From Chrysomallon squamiferum (taxonomy: Eukaryota > Mollusca > Gastropoda > Neomphalida > Peltospiridae), in contig CM022669.1 in assembly GCA_012295275.1 (NCBI GenBank), positions 19,480,591-19,544,590 on the forward strand: 64,000 nucleotides of DNA, given 5' to 3'. The position numbers and the translations under genes are program-made. This document shows, piece after piece, positions 10,305 through 23,020 of this stretch. How positions within the stretch are numbered: position 1 is the stretch's first letter; the number at the start of each line of letters is the position of its first letter. Under the pieces are notes generated by a model. The model worked only from the letters and a program-made list of their open reading frames with translations. It was not told the origin of the DNA and searched no databases.

Positions 10305-13300
10305 GGATTAGAATGATTATTATTATTACTATTTCAGAAGAGCTGAAAGACTCCTTGGACGAGTACGTTGCCACACACTTCCCACAAAAACTGGTCAAAA
10401 TTGTACGTATGCCTCAAAGAGTGGGTTTGATAAAGGCACGACAACATGGCTGTGATACAGCTGAGGGCGACGTCATTGTTATTTTTGACAGCCACATGGA
10501 AGTGAACATAGACTGGTAGGCTTATTTCTGAAGGTTTATTTGTCCTTATTTAGATATTATTGGTTCAATATTTCTGTAGTACTTCATCACAGCACTACTG
10601 GATTCATGTGAGATACATCAGTTTAATGACGACTTCTTTCCTGATTGTCTTACTTAGGGTTACCGGTTTTCTCGATTCCATCGTTATAATTCATTTCTAG
10701 ATTACAGATGGATATGTTAGTCTAAAGATGATTAATCTCTAGATATCAATATTATTTTTCAGTTTACTATAATTCATTGCTAGATTACAGTATTTTTTTT
10801 GACAGTTTTAAGATATTTCATTTCTAGATTACAGTATTACATGTTGATTTAAAGATAATTCATTTCTAGATTACAATATTTTATGCCAATTTAGAGATGT
10901 TTTATTTCTAGATTACAATACTATTACTTGAACCTGACATATGTCAGATTAATCATCTAGATTACTGTGTGTTATATCAGTTTAATTATTACTGTAAGTG
11001 TACAGTATAATATTTCTTAAATTAGTTTAAAGATGATTGTATCATTCCTATACTACTGTGTCACATCTCATTTTAAAGGCGACTCGTTTTCAAGAGTACA
11101 GTATAATTTAGTAGACCAACATTTCATTTATGATGAATGAAGTTTCATTTCTAGACTACAGTACATAGTATATTCTTATCGACAACTTTATTGTTACGAA
11201 AGTAATCTTGATATGAATGTGACTATTTAATAACTTGCTCATCGATTTTCTTGTATTTGCTACAATATTGTGAAAAGGTTCTGTGTCTAATTTTGATGAT
11301 TTCGTGTCGCCAGGCTGCAGCCGTTGCTGATGTTGATAAAAAACGACAGGAAGACCATTGCTTTGAGTAATCTAGACTATATAAAGAATACAAATTTCAG
11401 ATACACGTGGTATCGTAATATGATCATAAGATACGGTTTCGATTGGAGGATGGTTTTCTTCGAAGAATACTTCAGGCGTGACAGTTCTGGACAGGATATT
11501 ACATCTCCAAAGAGGTAAAGTTTAAACATTTTCATTAGATGTCTTCCTACAAAATTCATAATCAAATCTGAAATCTAAGTGATTATTTTAAATTCATAAC
11601 AATTTAACATATTTTATAACAAGGAGTTATTTAATTTATTTTTAAATTTTTTTTTTTTTTTTTTTTTTTTATAGAAAATAAAGGTTCGCTCAAGTTTCTC
11701 TTTTGATTTAGAGCTGACACCGATTTCAGAAATCCTCAGTTAATAAGACATTTCTTATGTTTAATAATTATTATTATCACTTTACTTCTACCACTACTAC
11801 TACCGTTACTTCTACTACTACTACTACTACTACTACTGTTGTTATTATTATTATTAATAATAAATACGTAACATCAAATATCGGACACTTTCCAGATTAT
11901 GTATCTAAATAACATTTTATGCTGAACAACAATCAATCTGTAAGTAACATTACAATTTTTTTTTTTAACTATTTTCATCACAAGTCATATTATTTTTATA
12001 GCTCTCCCTATATACTTATTTTTGTAGAGGCGTTGTTATGGTAGGGGCTGGTTTTGCGGTGGACAGAAAATACTTCAAAGAAATTGGCGGATTTGATGAA
12101 GGAATGAAAGTTTGGGGCGGAGAGAATTTAGAGCTTTCATGGAGGGTGAGATATCGGTTTCGAGTTTGGATTTACGTTTAAGAGAATAGAACTACATTAA
12201 TTTTATTTTATTAAGGCGTTTACCATAATATGAAGTATAAACTCGTTGAATCGAAGCAAAACCCAAATTTACGTGGTTCTTTGCTTACATGTTTTCTGTG
12301 ATTATGGTTTCAGAATTGGGTATATTAACATAATTTAACTGGCTTAACATGAATTAAATACGATTTTGTCGCTGAAATATTATTATTGGCATACTTTCTT
12401 TCAATCTGGTTCCAGGTTTGGTTGTGTGGAGGACAAATTATTCACGCTCCTTGTTCTAAAATTGGACACATTGCCAGATTTCAACCGTACAAGTTTCCAG
12501 AAGGTCGAAGAAATACGGAAGTGTTTAATTACAAGCGAGCAGTGGAAGTGTGGATGGAGCCGCAGCACAAGAAATTTGTTTTCGATTCCCTCCCAGAAAT
12601 GAGGGTAAATATTTCAACATCAGACTCCAGCAGTGAATCTGAAACGAAAATATGTATTGTTATTGTTAAGTACTATTAGAGCGACTGCTTCTGCTGCTAT
12701 TACTGCTATTACTACGACTACTACTAACACTACTATTACTATCTACTATTACTACTACCGCTACTACCTCTGCTACTAATAATATTACTATTTCTACTAC
12801 TAATGTTATTCATATTGTTGTTGTTGTTGATGATCATGATGCTACTGATGATGATGATGATGATATATAGCTAGTGTATCGATGTTGTTATATTAATAAT
12901 GTGGTATTAGTATTTATTTATTTATCTATCTATTTATTACCATTATTATTTTTCCGTAGAAAACTGATCCAGGAGACCTGACAAAACGTTTTGCTCTGAA
13001 AGAAAAACTTCACTGTAAAAGTTTCTCGTGGTTTTTAGAAAACATCTGGCCTGAACTTTTCGTTTACGACAAAGAAGTGCTTGCATGGGGATCAGTCAGT
13101 GTATTTTCTTATAAGCACAGATGTTTCATCTTTTCTATTTCATTGTGATTTGTGTTTCCACAAAAGAGAGTCTCAAAACCTTAATTACTGTTATTTATAA
13201 AGATGTCAGAAAATATATAAAATGGTTACATTTAACTAGTCTTATATCAGCTATAAAAAGGTTTCAAATACAATTACACTTTGAACATTTCGCTAAAATC

Positions 13301-13444
13301 AGCTACTTCTGTTACACGTTTCTCTATAATTTACACGATAAGGAAATTTATAATTTTATTATTTTATTTTCTATTAATAGCAATAGCAAAGGTAATAGTA
13401 ACAATAATGATGATGATAATGATAACAGCAACATCAACCAACAC

Positions 13445-13475
<31 letters not shown>

Positions 13476-14427
13476 TAGTATTATTGTATATATACGTATG
13501 TTACTAAATAGTAAGTAAATAAGTAAGTCAATCAATCAATCTGTACCAACCTTGAAGAACATATTATTCAAATTATTTTATAATACCATTATTATTAACA
13601 TTAATAGACTAATATTAATTAATATTATTTCATCATCAATATGTGCTCATTTATTATTATGTTCTGATTGTTCTTTTCAAACTCAGGTGCGAAACCCTTC
13701 ATCGAATCTTTGTCTTGATAACAAATTGTATATTTCTCAAATTTTGGGACCACTGGATATTTATACATGCCACTTTCATTTTGCTAATCAGGTATAATAT
13801 GTAACGTTTTATGTACTAAGAACTATTTTAAGTCATTAATTTTATCGCTAAGGTAGATAATAATAAAATAATTGTGTATCGTTCAATGTATGTGAATAAA
13901 TAAATAAATTAAAAACTGAAAATATAAAAAAGGAAATGAAATATGCGTGTGTTTTGAGTTTTTCAGAATTACCATTTTTATTAACACAACTGTATAATGA
14001 TGTTAAGGAAATAACTCTTCATTGCATCAACATTTTGTAGCAGTTCAAAATTATTTATACGATTTATAATAAAATATTTTATGTTTGGCTAGAGTTTGTA
14101 TTTTATGTTTGTGCATGTTTTGTTTGTTGGTTTTTAATGATTTTGTGGGTTTCTTTGTGTGTGTGAATTTTTTTTAAGTAAACGCCAACATGTTTATTAA
14201 ATTTTATTACGCAGGGATTTTCTTGGACTGTAAACAGAACTTTACGCACCACTCTGCAATGTGTTGTTGTCAAGGACGCTCAGAAACGACCCAAGTTGGA
14301 AGGCTGCCTCACTGGGTCAAAGGATCGATGGTTACATGAGAAGGTACCTATAATCTTGAATCAAAATGGCGAGGCAATATCGTATTCGTTCATTAACTCG
14401 AGTTACTGCTTATACTTAATCTGCACG

Positions 14428-14506
<79 letters not shown>

Positions 14507-14681
14507 AAAGATAATAATAAATAAATAACTTTATTTTTATTTATTTTACCCCCAGAATGGTTTATTAAAACACGAACGCAGCGGACTGTGTATGGATTTT
14601 GACGTTTCTGGTCCAATTATGAAGATGTGCAAAGCAGATTCGCCTTCACAAAAGTGGATTTTCAACACATATAATTATTAA
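8965..14681 (+). CDS. GALNT-like: Polypeptide GalNAc-transferase, array copy 2 (10 exons)
   Basis: Golgi initiator of mucin-type O-glycosylation by family. Exons: 8965-9530, 9948-10114, 10338-10515, 11314-11514, 12028-12145, 12416-12604, 12960-13094, 13687-13791, 14215-14343, 14556-14681; 637 aa in one continuous frame. ATG at 8965 (MKLRQR) aligns with copies 4 and 5. Signal anchor about residues 7-25, then a stem of about 120 residues with NVT sequons. GT-A domain: DSH 295-297, WGGEN 400-404, CSKIGH ending at His428. Lectin domain from about 519: CLD in the first repeat, CMD and QKW in the last, but the middle repeat has LQCVVV instead of a CLD. The exon 1 donor is a weak GG|GTTCGT with a second GT four bases downstream. 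Exon 2 carries EWLSILL where the others have EWPSILL. AATAAA overlaps the stop codon region. Intact by inspection. Confidence 0.92.
10150..10330. repeat. ATT/TTG triplet tract, copy 2 intron 2
   Basis: Nearly fills intron 2 and runs to within a few bases of the exon 3 acceptor. Equivalent tracts sit in copy 4 (19678-19760) and copy 5 (27100-27370) with different lengths. Confidence 0.9.
10680..11170. repeat. Minisatellite, about 40-bp unit, copy 2 intron 3
   Basis: Diverged units of the form AATTCATTTCTAGATTACAG plus TATTATATGTCAGTTTAAAGAT. Related arrays occupy the same intron of copies 4 and 5, so the array predates those duplications. Confidence 0.8.
14431..14505. repeat. (CT)n microsatellite, copy 2 intron 9
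   Basis: About 37 CT units located about 50 bp before the exon 10 acceptor; matched in copy 4 (23971-24064), and reduced to a few units in copy 5 (about 31530). Confidence 0.97.
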
Positions 14682-14865
14682 ATAAAAAAATGTTTGTAAA
14701 TGGTTGTGTTCTGTGATGATTTTGATTTGGAATAAATAAATAAATAAATAAGTAAGTAAGTAAATAAATAAATAAATAAATAAATAAATATGCTTAACAA
14801 AAGTTGGATTTCATTTGTCAAACATTCAGGTACCAACATTTACACATTTTATTATGTTATGTAAG

Positions 14866-15196
14866 TATGTAACATGATATCTATTTTACATACTTGAAGT
14901 ATGCACTTGATATCTGTGATACGTATTAGACGTATGCAACAGGATATCTGTGTTACGTATTTGGCGTATATAACAGAAAATCTAAGCTGCGTGTTTCATG
15001 TAACATGATATGTTTGTTACGTAACTGCCGTAAGTTACGTATCTGATGTTACCTATGTTACGTATCTGTGTTACTTATTTTATGTATATAACAGGATATC
15101 TGTGATATATATTTGAATTTGATAACAGAATATGTATGTTACGTATTCGATGTATGTAACAGGATATCCGTGTTATATATTTGATGTATCCAACAG
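14866..15196. repeat. Acceptor-containing minisatellite upstream of the orphan exon 7
   Basis: Same unit family (AACAGGATATCTGTGTTACG) as 5415-6037 in copy 1, ending exactly at CAACAG|GATACAGAT at 15196/15197. It links the following exon to a copy-1-type gene. Confidence 0.8.
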
Positions 15197-15331
15197 GATA
15201 CAGATGCTGGTGATTTGAGTGAACGTGTAGCTCTGAAGAGAAAACTTCAGTGCAAAAGTTTCACCTGGTTTCTGGACAACATTTGGCCTGAACTGTTTGT
15301 CTACGACAGAGACGTCTTCGCGTGGGGATCC
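15197..15331 (+). pseudogene. Orphan GALNT exon 7 (copy-1 type)
   Basis: A complete 135-nt exon 7 with acceptor, open frame ([16 protein letters not shown] onward, ending AWGS) and GTGAGT donor. It lies downstream of the copy 2 stop codon and upstream of copy 3, with no companion exons 6 or 8. Nucleotide identity to copy 1 exon 7 is far higher than to exon 7 of copies 2, 4 or 5, and the downstream intron start also matches copy 1. It is best read as the remnant of a lost copy-1-like gene. Confidence 0.8.
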
Positions 15332-15586
15332 GTGAGTCTGTTCGTCGTAGTTGTAGTAAACATTAGTAAACTTAATTTTTATTTATTATTTTTATTATCA
15401 TTATTATTATTTTTGATAAGTGAAAATGATATATCTGTATATACACTACCGCTGACTTAGATATATATGATATATACACACAGATTTAGTACAGTTCTCT
15501 CTTTCCATTTTTTTGTGACGTCATTGCATATTTTTTCTATACTAATGATAATGATAATATCAATTTTAATAATGACGATGATGATG

Positions 15587-15915
15587 ATTGTTTATAAACA
15601 TTACAACAGAGTAACAACAAAATTAGGAATTCCACTAAAGATACATATGAAACAGGAGTTCTCCATTTTCATTTAAAGCATTTTAAGCTAATGACACAGA
15701 TACATTTCTTGACTGAGAAGCTGAAGGACTGTGGTACTGTTGTTAAATGCGTGTTACAAAGGAATAGTTATGTAATTCTAACAACAGTCGAGTATTTCAC
15801 AAATCTATACACACAGACAAGCGTTAAGTCGTTGTCGTCTCTCAAAAGCCAAACATCTGTCAACAGATTAAATGAGTAACGGAAACGATTTTAGTAACAT
15901 TAAAGAAACGTTCAC
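15587..15915 (+). promoter_or_regulatory. Conserved upstream block, copy 3
   Basis: Homologous to the block upstream of copies 2, 4 and 5, including the TTCAC|GTAAGTA donor at 15915/15916. The TTTTAG|CCACAG acceptor present in the other copies is not seen before the truncated exon 1, so any transcript would lack its usual second exon junction. Confidence 0.5.
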
Positions 15916-16259
15916 GTAAGTAAAACGTTCAACAGATTTGTATAACTTTTATTTCAGAACTTCTGTGTGTGTGTGTGTGTTTCTGTAAAGAACTGTACAG
16001 TTCAGCTGAGAACAACTCTATTAAATAGGCATACTAAAAACAACTCTATGAAATAGATATATTCGTTTCAAGCTGTAGTAAATAAAATAGATTGCTTATA
16101 TTGTTATAATATTTTCTGATGTGATAAATTTTTTTTTTTTTTTTTTTTTACTCTAACCATGATATTTCTTTATTACAAATAACTGCATAGTAACTTTACG
16201 GACATCCTGTATATATCTATCTATATATGTATCCTGCAATATATACACATTTATACACG

Positions 16260-16265
16260 TGAATT

Positions 16266-16299
<34 letters not shown>

Positions 16300-16300
16300 C
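16260..16300. repeat. (GT)n microsatellite
   Basis: Imperfect GT tract about 90 bp upstream of the truncated copy 3 exon 1. Confidence 0.85.
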
Positions 16301-16384
16301 ACTCTACATACATATTCTCATCTGTCTCCCCCTTTTCTCTCCTGCATAGGACATTTTCTATAAGTTTGCAGTATATTCACAAAA

Positions 16385-17252
16385 ATGAATGTCCAGTGGA
16401 AATATGAAATATTTATTCTGCTGAGAACCAGCAGCAAATCGGAACAAAATAATAAAGCGATAACTCAAACAGTTGTTGAAAAAGTTAACATTAAGAATAT
16501 GAAAATGAAACCTCCAAATTTACTATTAAAATACTCTCGCAATAGTGCTGAACAAAAGAGACGTTCTATCGAGATGACTATTCAGGCTAAAGAAATACCG
16601 CAGTATGCTAGAGAAAAAAAGAAACGCTTGAATATAACGGTCGATTACAAATTTGAACAGAAGAAACTACTGAATGTGACTGCTGAGGAGTTCAGAAGAA
16701 AGACTAGGATTAAAACAGGAAATGTGTTGATAGATGACTACGGGAAGAACAATCTGACACAAAAAGGAGAAATGGGGTCTCGAGTATCTGAGTCAGTGAC
16801 AGGCTCGCGTCTGCTTCAAAAACGGTTTAACGTCAACGTCTTGGTTAGTGACTTGATCCCGCTCAACAGAATGGTGCCCGATTCGAGACCCACGAGGTAG
16901 GTTATTTTTAATTTTGAAATTCGTAGTCTATGTGAGGGATTATGTCCATGAAGCTGTGAAAAATTACAGTAACATTACTTTGAGCTTTATGACATGCGTA
17001 TTGTTATCATTTTATCCTTTTTAATTTCAAAACCTGAGTATCTGTAACAATTTCTTATGTATGTATATTTGTATATATATATATATATATCTAAGTATAT
17101 ATTTTTCTTGATTTATATATATTATTGATCTTAGATGTTCTAACATCAACTACGACGACGATCTGCCGACTGCCAGCATCATCATTCCATTCTACAACGA
17201 GTGGCCCAGCATTCTACTGCGTACAGTGTACAGCATCATCAACAGAACTCCT
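16385..17252 (+). pseudogene. Truncated GALNT, array copy 3 (exon 1 and part of exon 2)
   Basis: Exon 1 (16385-16896) is open and about as similar to copies 2, 4 and 5 as they are to each other. However, the segment encoding the start codon MKLR and signal anchor is deleted: the homologous flank ACATTTTCTATAA is followed directly by a new ATG and KYEIFILLRT. Exon 2 begins at 17135 after an intact acceptor but stops matching at AACAGAACTCCT (about 17252) with no donor. Exons 3-10 are absent before copy 4 begins. Without catalytic core or anchor it cannot make an active transferase; at most a short stem-domain transcript is possible. The exon 1 donor (AG|GTAGGT) is more consensus-like than in copies 2, 4 and 5. 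Confidence 0.85.
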
Positions 17253-17748
17253 ATTATTATTTTATTTATGTGCCGTAACTAACCGGGAAAAAAATTCATT
17301 TAAAAATACTAAATAGTGGTGTATTAGTTTAATATAAACATAATGAACACTACTGATAGACGTTTCTGTTAATCAAACTCTTTTTATAAATTAAATATTG
17401 TAACCTCTTTGTTTACGTTTGATAAAGTCCTATTAGCTTCAGTCAACAACTGTGTAACAATGATGTATTTTATTAGTGTATCAGAAATTCGTTACTGAAA
17501 TTAATGTAGTCTGCCTTTTTTATGTATTTACTATTTCTACGGAATGGTTCTAGTATATACAGAATGAAGATACATAAGCTTGTGACTAAATGAGGCTATG
17601 TTTATTTGCAGCCGGTCCCGTTATCAATTTGGAAAAAGAACAATTCTTATTAATTACTGAATTAAATTCATCTTCATGAAGTGACTGAAATACCCCAAAA
17701 TAAAACAAACACAATAATAATAATTTTTTAAAAAGAACAAGAAAAAGA
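17253..17748. other. Spacer between copy 3 remnant and copy 4
   Basis: AT-rich; no exon, promoter motif or repeat is recognised. Its start marks the deletion breakpoint of copy 3. Confidence 0.6.
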
Positions 17749-17800
17749 ACCTAATTTTATTTCCTACTTATAAATAACAAAATTTTTTATAGGGGAAATA

Positions 17801-17831
<31 letters not shown>

Positions 17832-18233
17832 GAAAAAGAAGAGGAAGAACAAAAACTGTCTTTGTTAATTTCTTTGCCAGTGATATGATTGTTTATAAAC
17901 ATTACAAAAGAGAAACAACAAAATTAGGAATTCCACTAATGATGCTTATGAAACAGGAGTTCTCCATTTAAAGGACTCTAAGCTAGTGACACATTCACAT
18001 TTCTTGACTGAAGTACGGAAGTACTATTGTTGTTAAATGCGTGTAAAAAGGAAGTAGTCACGTAGTTACAACAAAAACCATGAGCGAACGGTCCAGTACG
18101 TCTCAAGTCAATACATAAATATTAATAGTAGTATTTGTTGTAAAATCGTTGTCGTCTCTCAAAAGCCAAACATCTGTGAACAGATCAAATGAGTGACGGA
18201 AACGATTTCTAGTAACATTAAAGGAGAATACAC
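17749..18233 (+). promoter_or_regulatory. Conserved upstream block with putative 5'UTR exon, copy 4
   Basis: Homologous to 8048-8509. It includes a poly-A run at 17808-17831 and ends at TACAC|GTAAGTA (18233/18234). The putative acceptor TATTTTAG|CCACAG lies at 18499/18500, giving an intron of about 266 bp that contains (CT)n. Confidence 0.55.
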
Positions 18234-18363
18234 GTAAGTATAACGTTCAGCAAATTTGTAAAACTTTTATTTTACAAGTTCTGTTTACGTTCAGTTATAC
18301 TGTTAACTATATTCCAAAATTAATGTGCTTAATATATATACATATATGTACAAAAAAATGTAT

Positions 18364-18365
<2 letters not shown>

Positions 18366-18433
<68 letters not shown>
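18366..18433. repeat. (CT)n microsatellite in the putative 5'UTR intron of copy 4
   Basis: About 33 CT units in the same position as in copy 2. Confidence 0.97.
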
Positions 18434-18436
<3 letters not shown>

Positions 18437-18582
18437 TTACTTTATTTGCAATATATTTTCTTTACTTGTGAAACAAAAGAAACTTGTTCTTTATTTTAGC
18501 CACAGCTGTGTATCTTAACCTCTAATTTCTGTGTGTTTCGAAGAAAGAAAATTTCTATAAAGCTCTAGTCCAATAACAAAAA

Positions 18583-19675
18583 ATGAAACTGAGAGAAAGG
18601 TACATCTTGTTTACATTGCTTTCGTGCATAACAGTATCAACATTATTATATATCTTAGTATGGAAACATATATTTATTCTGCTGATAACCAGCAAGAAAT
18701 CAGAACAAAGCAAAACAGTTTTTGGAAAAGTAAATATTCAGAACATGAAAATGAAACCTCCAAATTTACTATTAAAATATCCTCTCTACAGATCTGAACA
18801 AAAGAGACGTTCTATCGACATGGCTTTTCAGTCTAAAGAAATACCGCAGTATGCTAAAAAAAAAGAGAAACACTTGAATATAACGGTCGATTCCAAGTTT
18901 GGAACACGGTATACTAGTGAACAAAAGAAACACATGAATGTAACTGCTGACGACTTCCGAAGAAAGACTAGGATTAAAACAGGAAATGTGTTGATAGATG
19001 ACTATGGGAAGAACAATCTGACACAAAAAGGAGAAATGGGATCTGGAATATCTGAGTCAGTGACAGGCTCGCGTCTGCTTCAAAAACGGTTTAACGTCAA
19101 CGTCTTGGTTAGTGACTTGATCCCGCTCAACAGAATGGTGCCCGATTCGAGACCCTCAGGGTTCGTAATTCGTTATTTGTTATTTAAAAATTCATAATCT
19201 GTGTGTGGGATGATGTCCATGAAGCGTGTATATATGTGACAATTTCATCCGTTTTTTATTGCAGTGGCAGTTACTGTGTCAGTTACTAATATGAGATGTC
19301 AAATCAAACGAAAGAGCCATTACTGAAGAGCTAGAATTTCAAATATTCCTAGTACCTTTTCACATCTTATGTATGTATGTATGTATGTTCTTTCTTTTTG
19401 TATTTATATTTATATATTTATGTACAATAAATCATGTTGTGTATATATATTTAAACTGATTATAGATGTTCTAACATCACCTACGACGATGATCTGCCGA
19501 ATGTCAGCATCATCATCCCATTCTACAACGAGTGGCCCAGCATTCTACTGCGTACAGTGTACAGCATCATCAACAGAACTCCTAGACATCTGTTATGGGA
19601 AATACTCCTAATTGATGACTGCAGCGATATGAGTATGTCTTTATCAACTCAGCTCTCAAACAGATATTGTTTCTT

Positions 19676-19736
<61 letters not shown>

Positions 19737-21136
19737 GGATTAGAATGATTATTATTATTATTATTTCAGAAGAGCTGAAAGACTCCTTGGACGAGTACGT
19801 TGCCACACACTTCCCACAAAAACTGGTCAAAATTGTACGTATGCCTCAAAGAGTGGGTTTGATAAAGGCACGACAACATGGCTGTGATACAGCTGAGGGC
19901 GACGTCATTGTTATTTTTGACAGCCACATGGAAGTGAACATAGACTGGTAGGCTTATTTCTGAAGATTTATTTGTCCTTGTTTAGATATTATTGGTTGAA
20001 TATTTCTGTAGTACTTCATCACTGGACCATTGGATTCATATGAAATATATGAGTTTAATGACGACTCGTTTCTTGATTGAGTGACATTTTTCTTATGTAG
20101 ATTTACCCGTTTTCTGGATTATGACATTATAATTCATTTCTACATTACAGATGCATATGTTAGTCTAAAGGTAATTCATTTCCAGATTACAGTATTATAT
20201 ATCAATTTAAATATAATTCATTTCTAAATTTCAATCTTATATATCAGTTTAAAGATGACTTTATTTCCAGATTACAATATTAAATGTCAGTTTAAAGATA
20301 ATTCATTTCTATATTCAATATTATAACCCATTTTATAAATGCTTCATTTCTAGATTAATGTATTATATGACATTTTATAGATAATTCATTGCCAGATTAT
20401 AATAATATAGGCCAATTTATGGATAATTCATTTCTAGATTACACAATAAATTCTTTTCGACAACTTTATCGTTACGAAAGTAATCTTGACAAGAATGTGA
20501 CTAATTAAGAACTTGCTCATCGATTTGCTTCTGTTTGCTACAATATTGTGCAAAACTTCTGTGTCTAATTTTGATGATTTCGTGTCGCCAGGCTGCAGCC
20601 GTTGCTGATGTTGATAAAAAACGACAGGAAGACCATTGCTTTGAGTAGTCTAGACTTTATAAATAAAAAGAATTTCGAATACAGATACTATGATAGGATC
20701 ATTAGATACGGTTTCGATTGGAGGATGGCTTTCTTCGAAAACTACTTGAGACCTGACAATTCTGGACACGACGTTTCCATTCCAAAGAGGTAAAGTTAAA
20801 ACATTTTCATTAAATGCCTTTGTACGAAAATTATAACCAATTTCAAAATGTAATTGATTCTTTTAAATTCATGATAATTTCAACGTATTTTATGAGAAGG
20901 AATTATTATTATTATTTGTTTTTAGATTCTTCTTTTTATACAAAATAAAGGTTTTGTCAAGTTGTTGACACTGATTTCTTATGTTTAACTTTTTATTTTC
21001 ACTTTAATTTAACTACTACTACTACTTCTACTACCTCTACCACTACTTTGACTATTAGCACTATATAACCTACCATTAGTACTAGTACCATCACTACTAC
21101 TACTACTTCAACTATTTCTATTATTATTATTATTAC

Positions 21137-21167
<31 letters not shown>

Positions 21168-22947
21168 GTTATTATTATTATTGCTATTGTTATTATTGTT
21201 ATTATCATCATCATAATCATCTTCATAATCATCATCACCATTATTATTAAATATCTAAAATCAAATTAGTTTTATGGAAACGTCCGGACATTCGATAAAA
21301 TAATATACGTTGAATTTTGGGGTTGTTTTTATACCCGGTTTTGTTGCTGTCGTTTATTATGTGTTTTTTTTTCGTTTCTTGTGCTTGTTTGTACTTTTTT
21401 CTTAGCACTAAAACAGTCGAAACAATGTTGTGAAATAAGTCCAAATTATACTATTTGATACCGAACAAACAATCTGTAAGTAAAAAACAAATATTTATTA
21501 CTTTTTTCATTAAGTCATATTGTTTTATAGCTCTCCCTATATACTTATTTGTGTAGGGGCGTTGTTATGGTAGGGACTGGTTATGCGGTGGACAGAAAAT
21601 ACTTCAAAGTAATTGGCGGATTTGATGAAGGAATGAAAGTTTGGGGCGGAGAGAATTTAGAGCTTTCATGGAGGGTGAGTTATCGGTTTGGAGTTTGAAT
21701 TTACGATTAAGAGAATAGAACCACATTAAACTGCATATAATGGTAATTATTTCAGTTTGAAATCAAAATAGTTTTATTTTATTAATGTGTTTACCATGAT
21801 ATCAAATATAAATAAACTCGTTGAGTGGATGCAAAACCCAAATTTACCTGGTTCTTTGCTTACATGTTTTCTGTGATCATGGAATGACATATTAACAGAA
21901 TTTGACTGGCTTTACATGAATTAAATACGATTTTGTCGCTGAAATATTACTACTGAAATACTTTCTTTAAATCTGGTTCCAGGTTTGGTTGTGTGGAGGA
22001 CAAATTCTTCACGCTCCCTGTTCTAAAATTGGACACATTACCAGATTTCAACCGTACAAGTTTCCAGAAGGTCGAAAAAATACGGAAGTGTTTAATTACA
22101 AGCGAGCAGTGGAAGTGTGGATGGAGCCGCAGCACAAGAAATTTGTTTTCGATTCCATCCCAGAAATGAGGGTAAATATTTCAATATCAGACTGCAGCAG
22201 TGAATCTGAAACGAAAATATAAATTAGTATTGCAATGGCTATTACAGTGACTGCTACTGGTGGTAATACTGCTATTACTATTACTACTACTACTACTACT
22301 ACTATCATTACTACTTCTGTGGCTACTGCTTCTACTACTGCTACTACTATTCATATTATTGTTGTTATTGTTTATGATCATTATGCTATTGATTATGATG
22401 ATGATACATAGTTAGTGTATTGAGTCATCATTATTATTATTGCTGTTACTATTAGTATTTATTTATTTATTTATTTATTACCATTATTATTTTTCCGTAG
22501 AAAACTGATCCAGGAGACCTGACAAAACGTTTTGCTCTGAAACAAAAACTGCGCTGTAAACGTTTCTCGTGGTTTTTAGAAAACATCTGGCCTGAACTTT
22601 TCGTTTACGACAAAGAAGTGCTTGCATGGGGATCAGTCAGTGTATTTTCTTATATGCACAGATGTTTTATCTTTTCTGTTTCATTGTGATTTGTACTTTC
22701 ACATAAAAGAGTATCAAATCCTAATTTACTTTTACTTATAAAACGGTTACATTTACCTACTCTTGTATCAGCTGCAAAAAAGGTTTTCGTATAAAATTAT
22801 GTTTTGAACATTTCGTTAAATCAGTAAATTTTATTACACGTTTTACTATAATTTACACGATAATGAAAGTTGTAATTTTATTATTATATTTTCTATTAAT
22901 AGTAATAGTAAAAGTAATAGTAACAACAACACCAACAACAACATCAA

Positions 22948-23020
<73 letters not shown>

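Noticed and set aside
15526-15533. TGACGTCA upstream of the copy 3 remnant as a functional CRE
   Set aside because: It is not present upstream of the intact paralogues and lies outside the shared block, so chance is likely. A similar site at 51610-51617 lies in the putative first intron of MFSD12 and was not called either.
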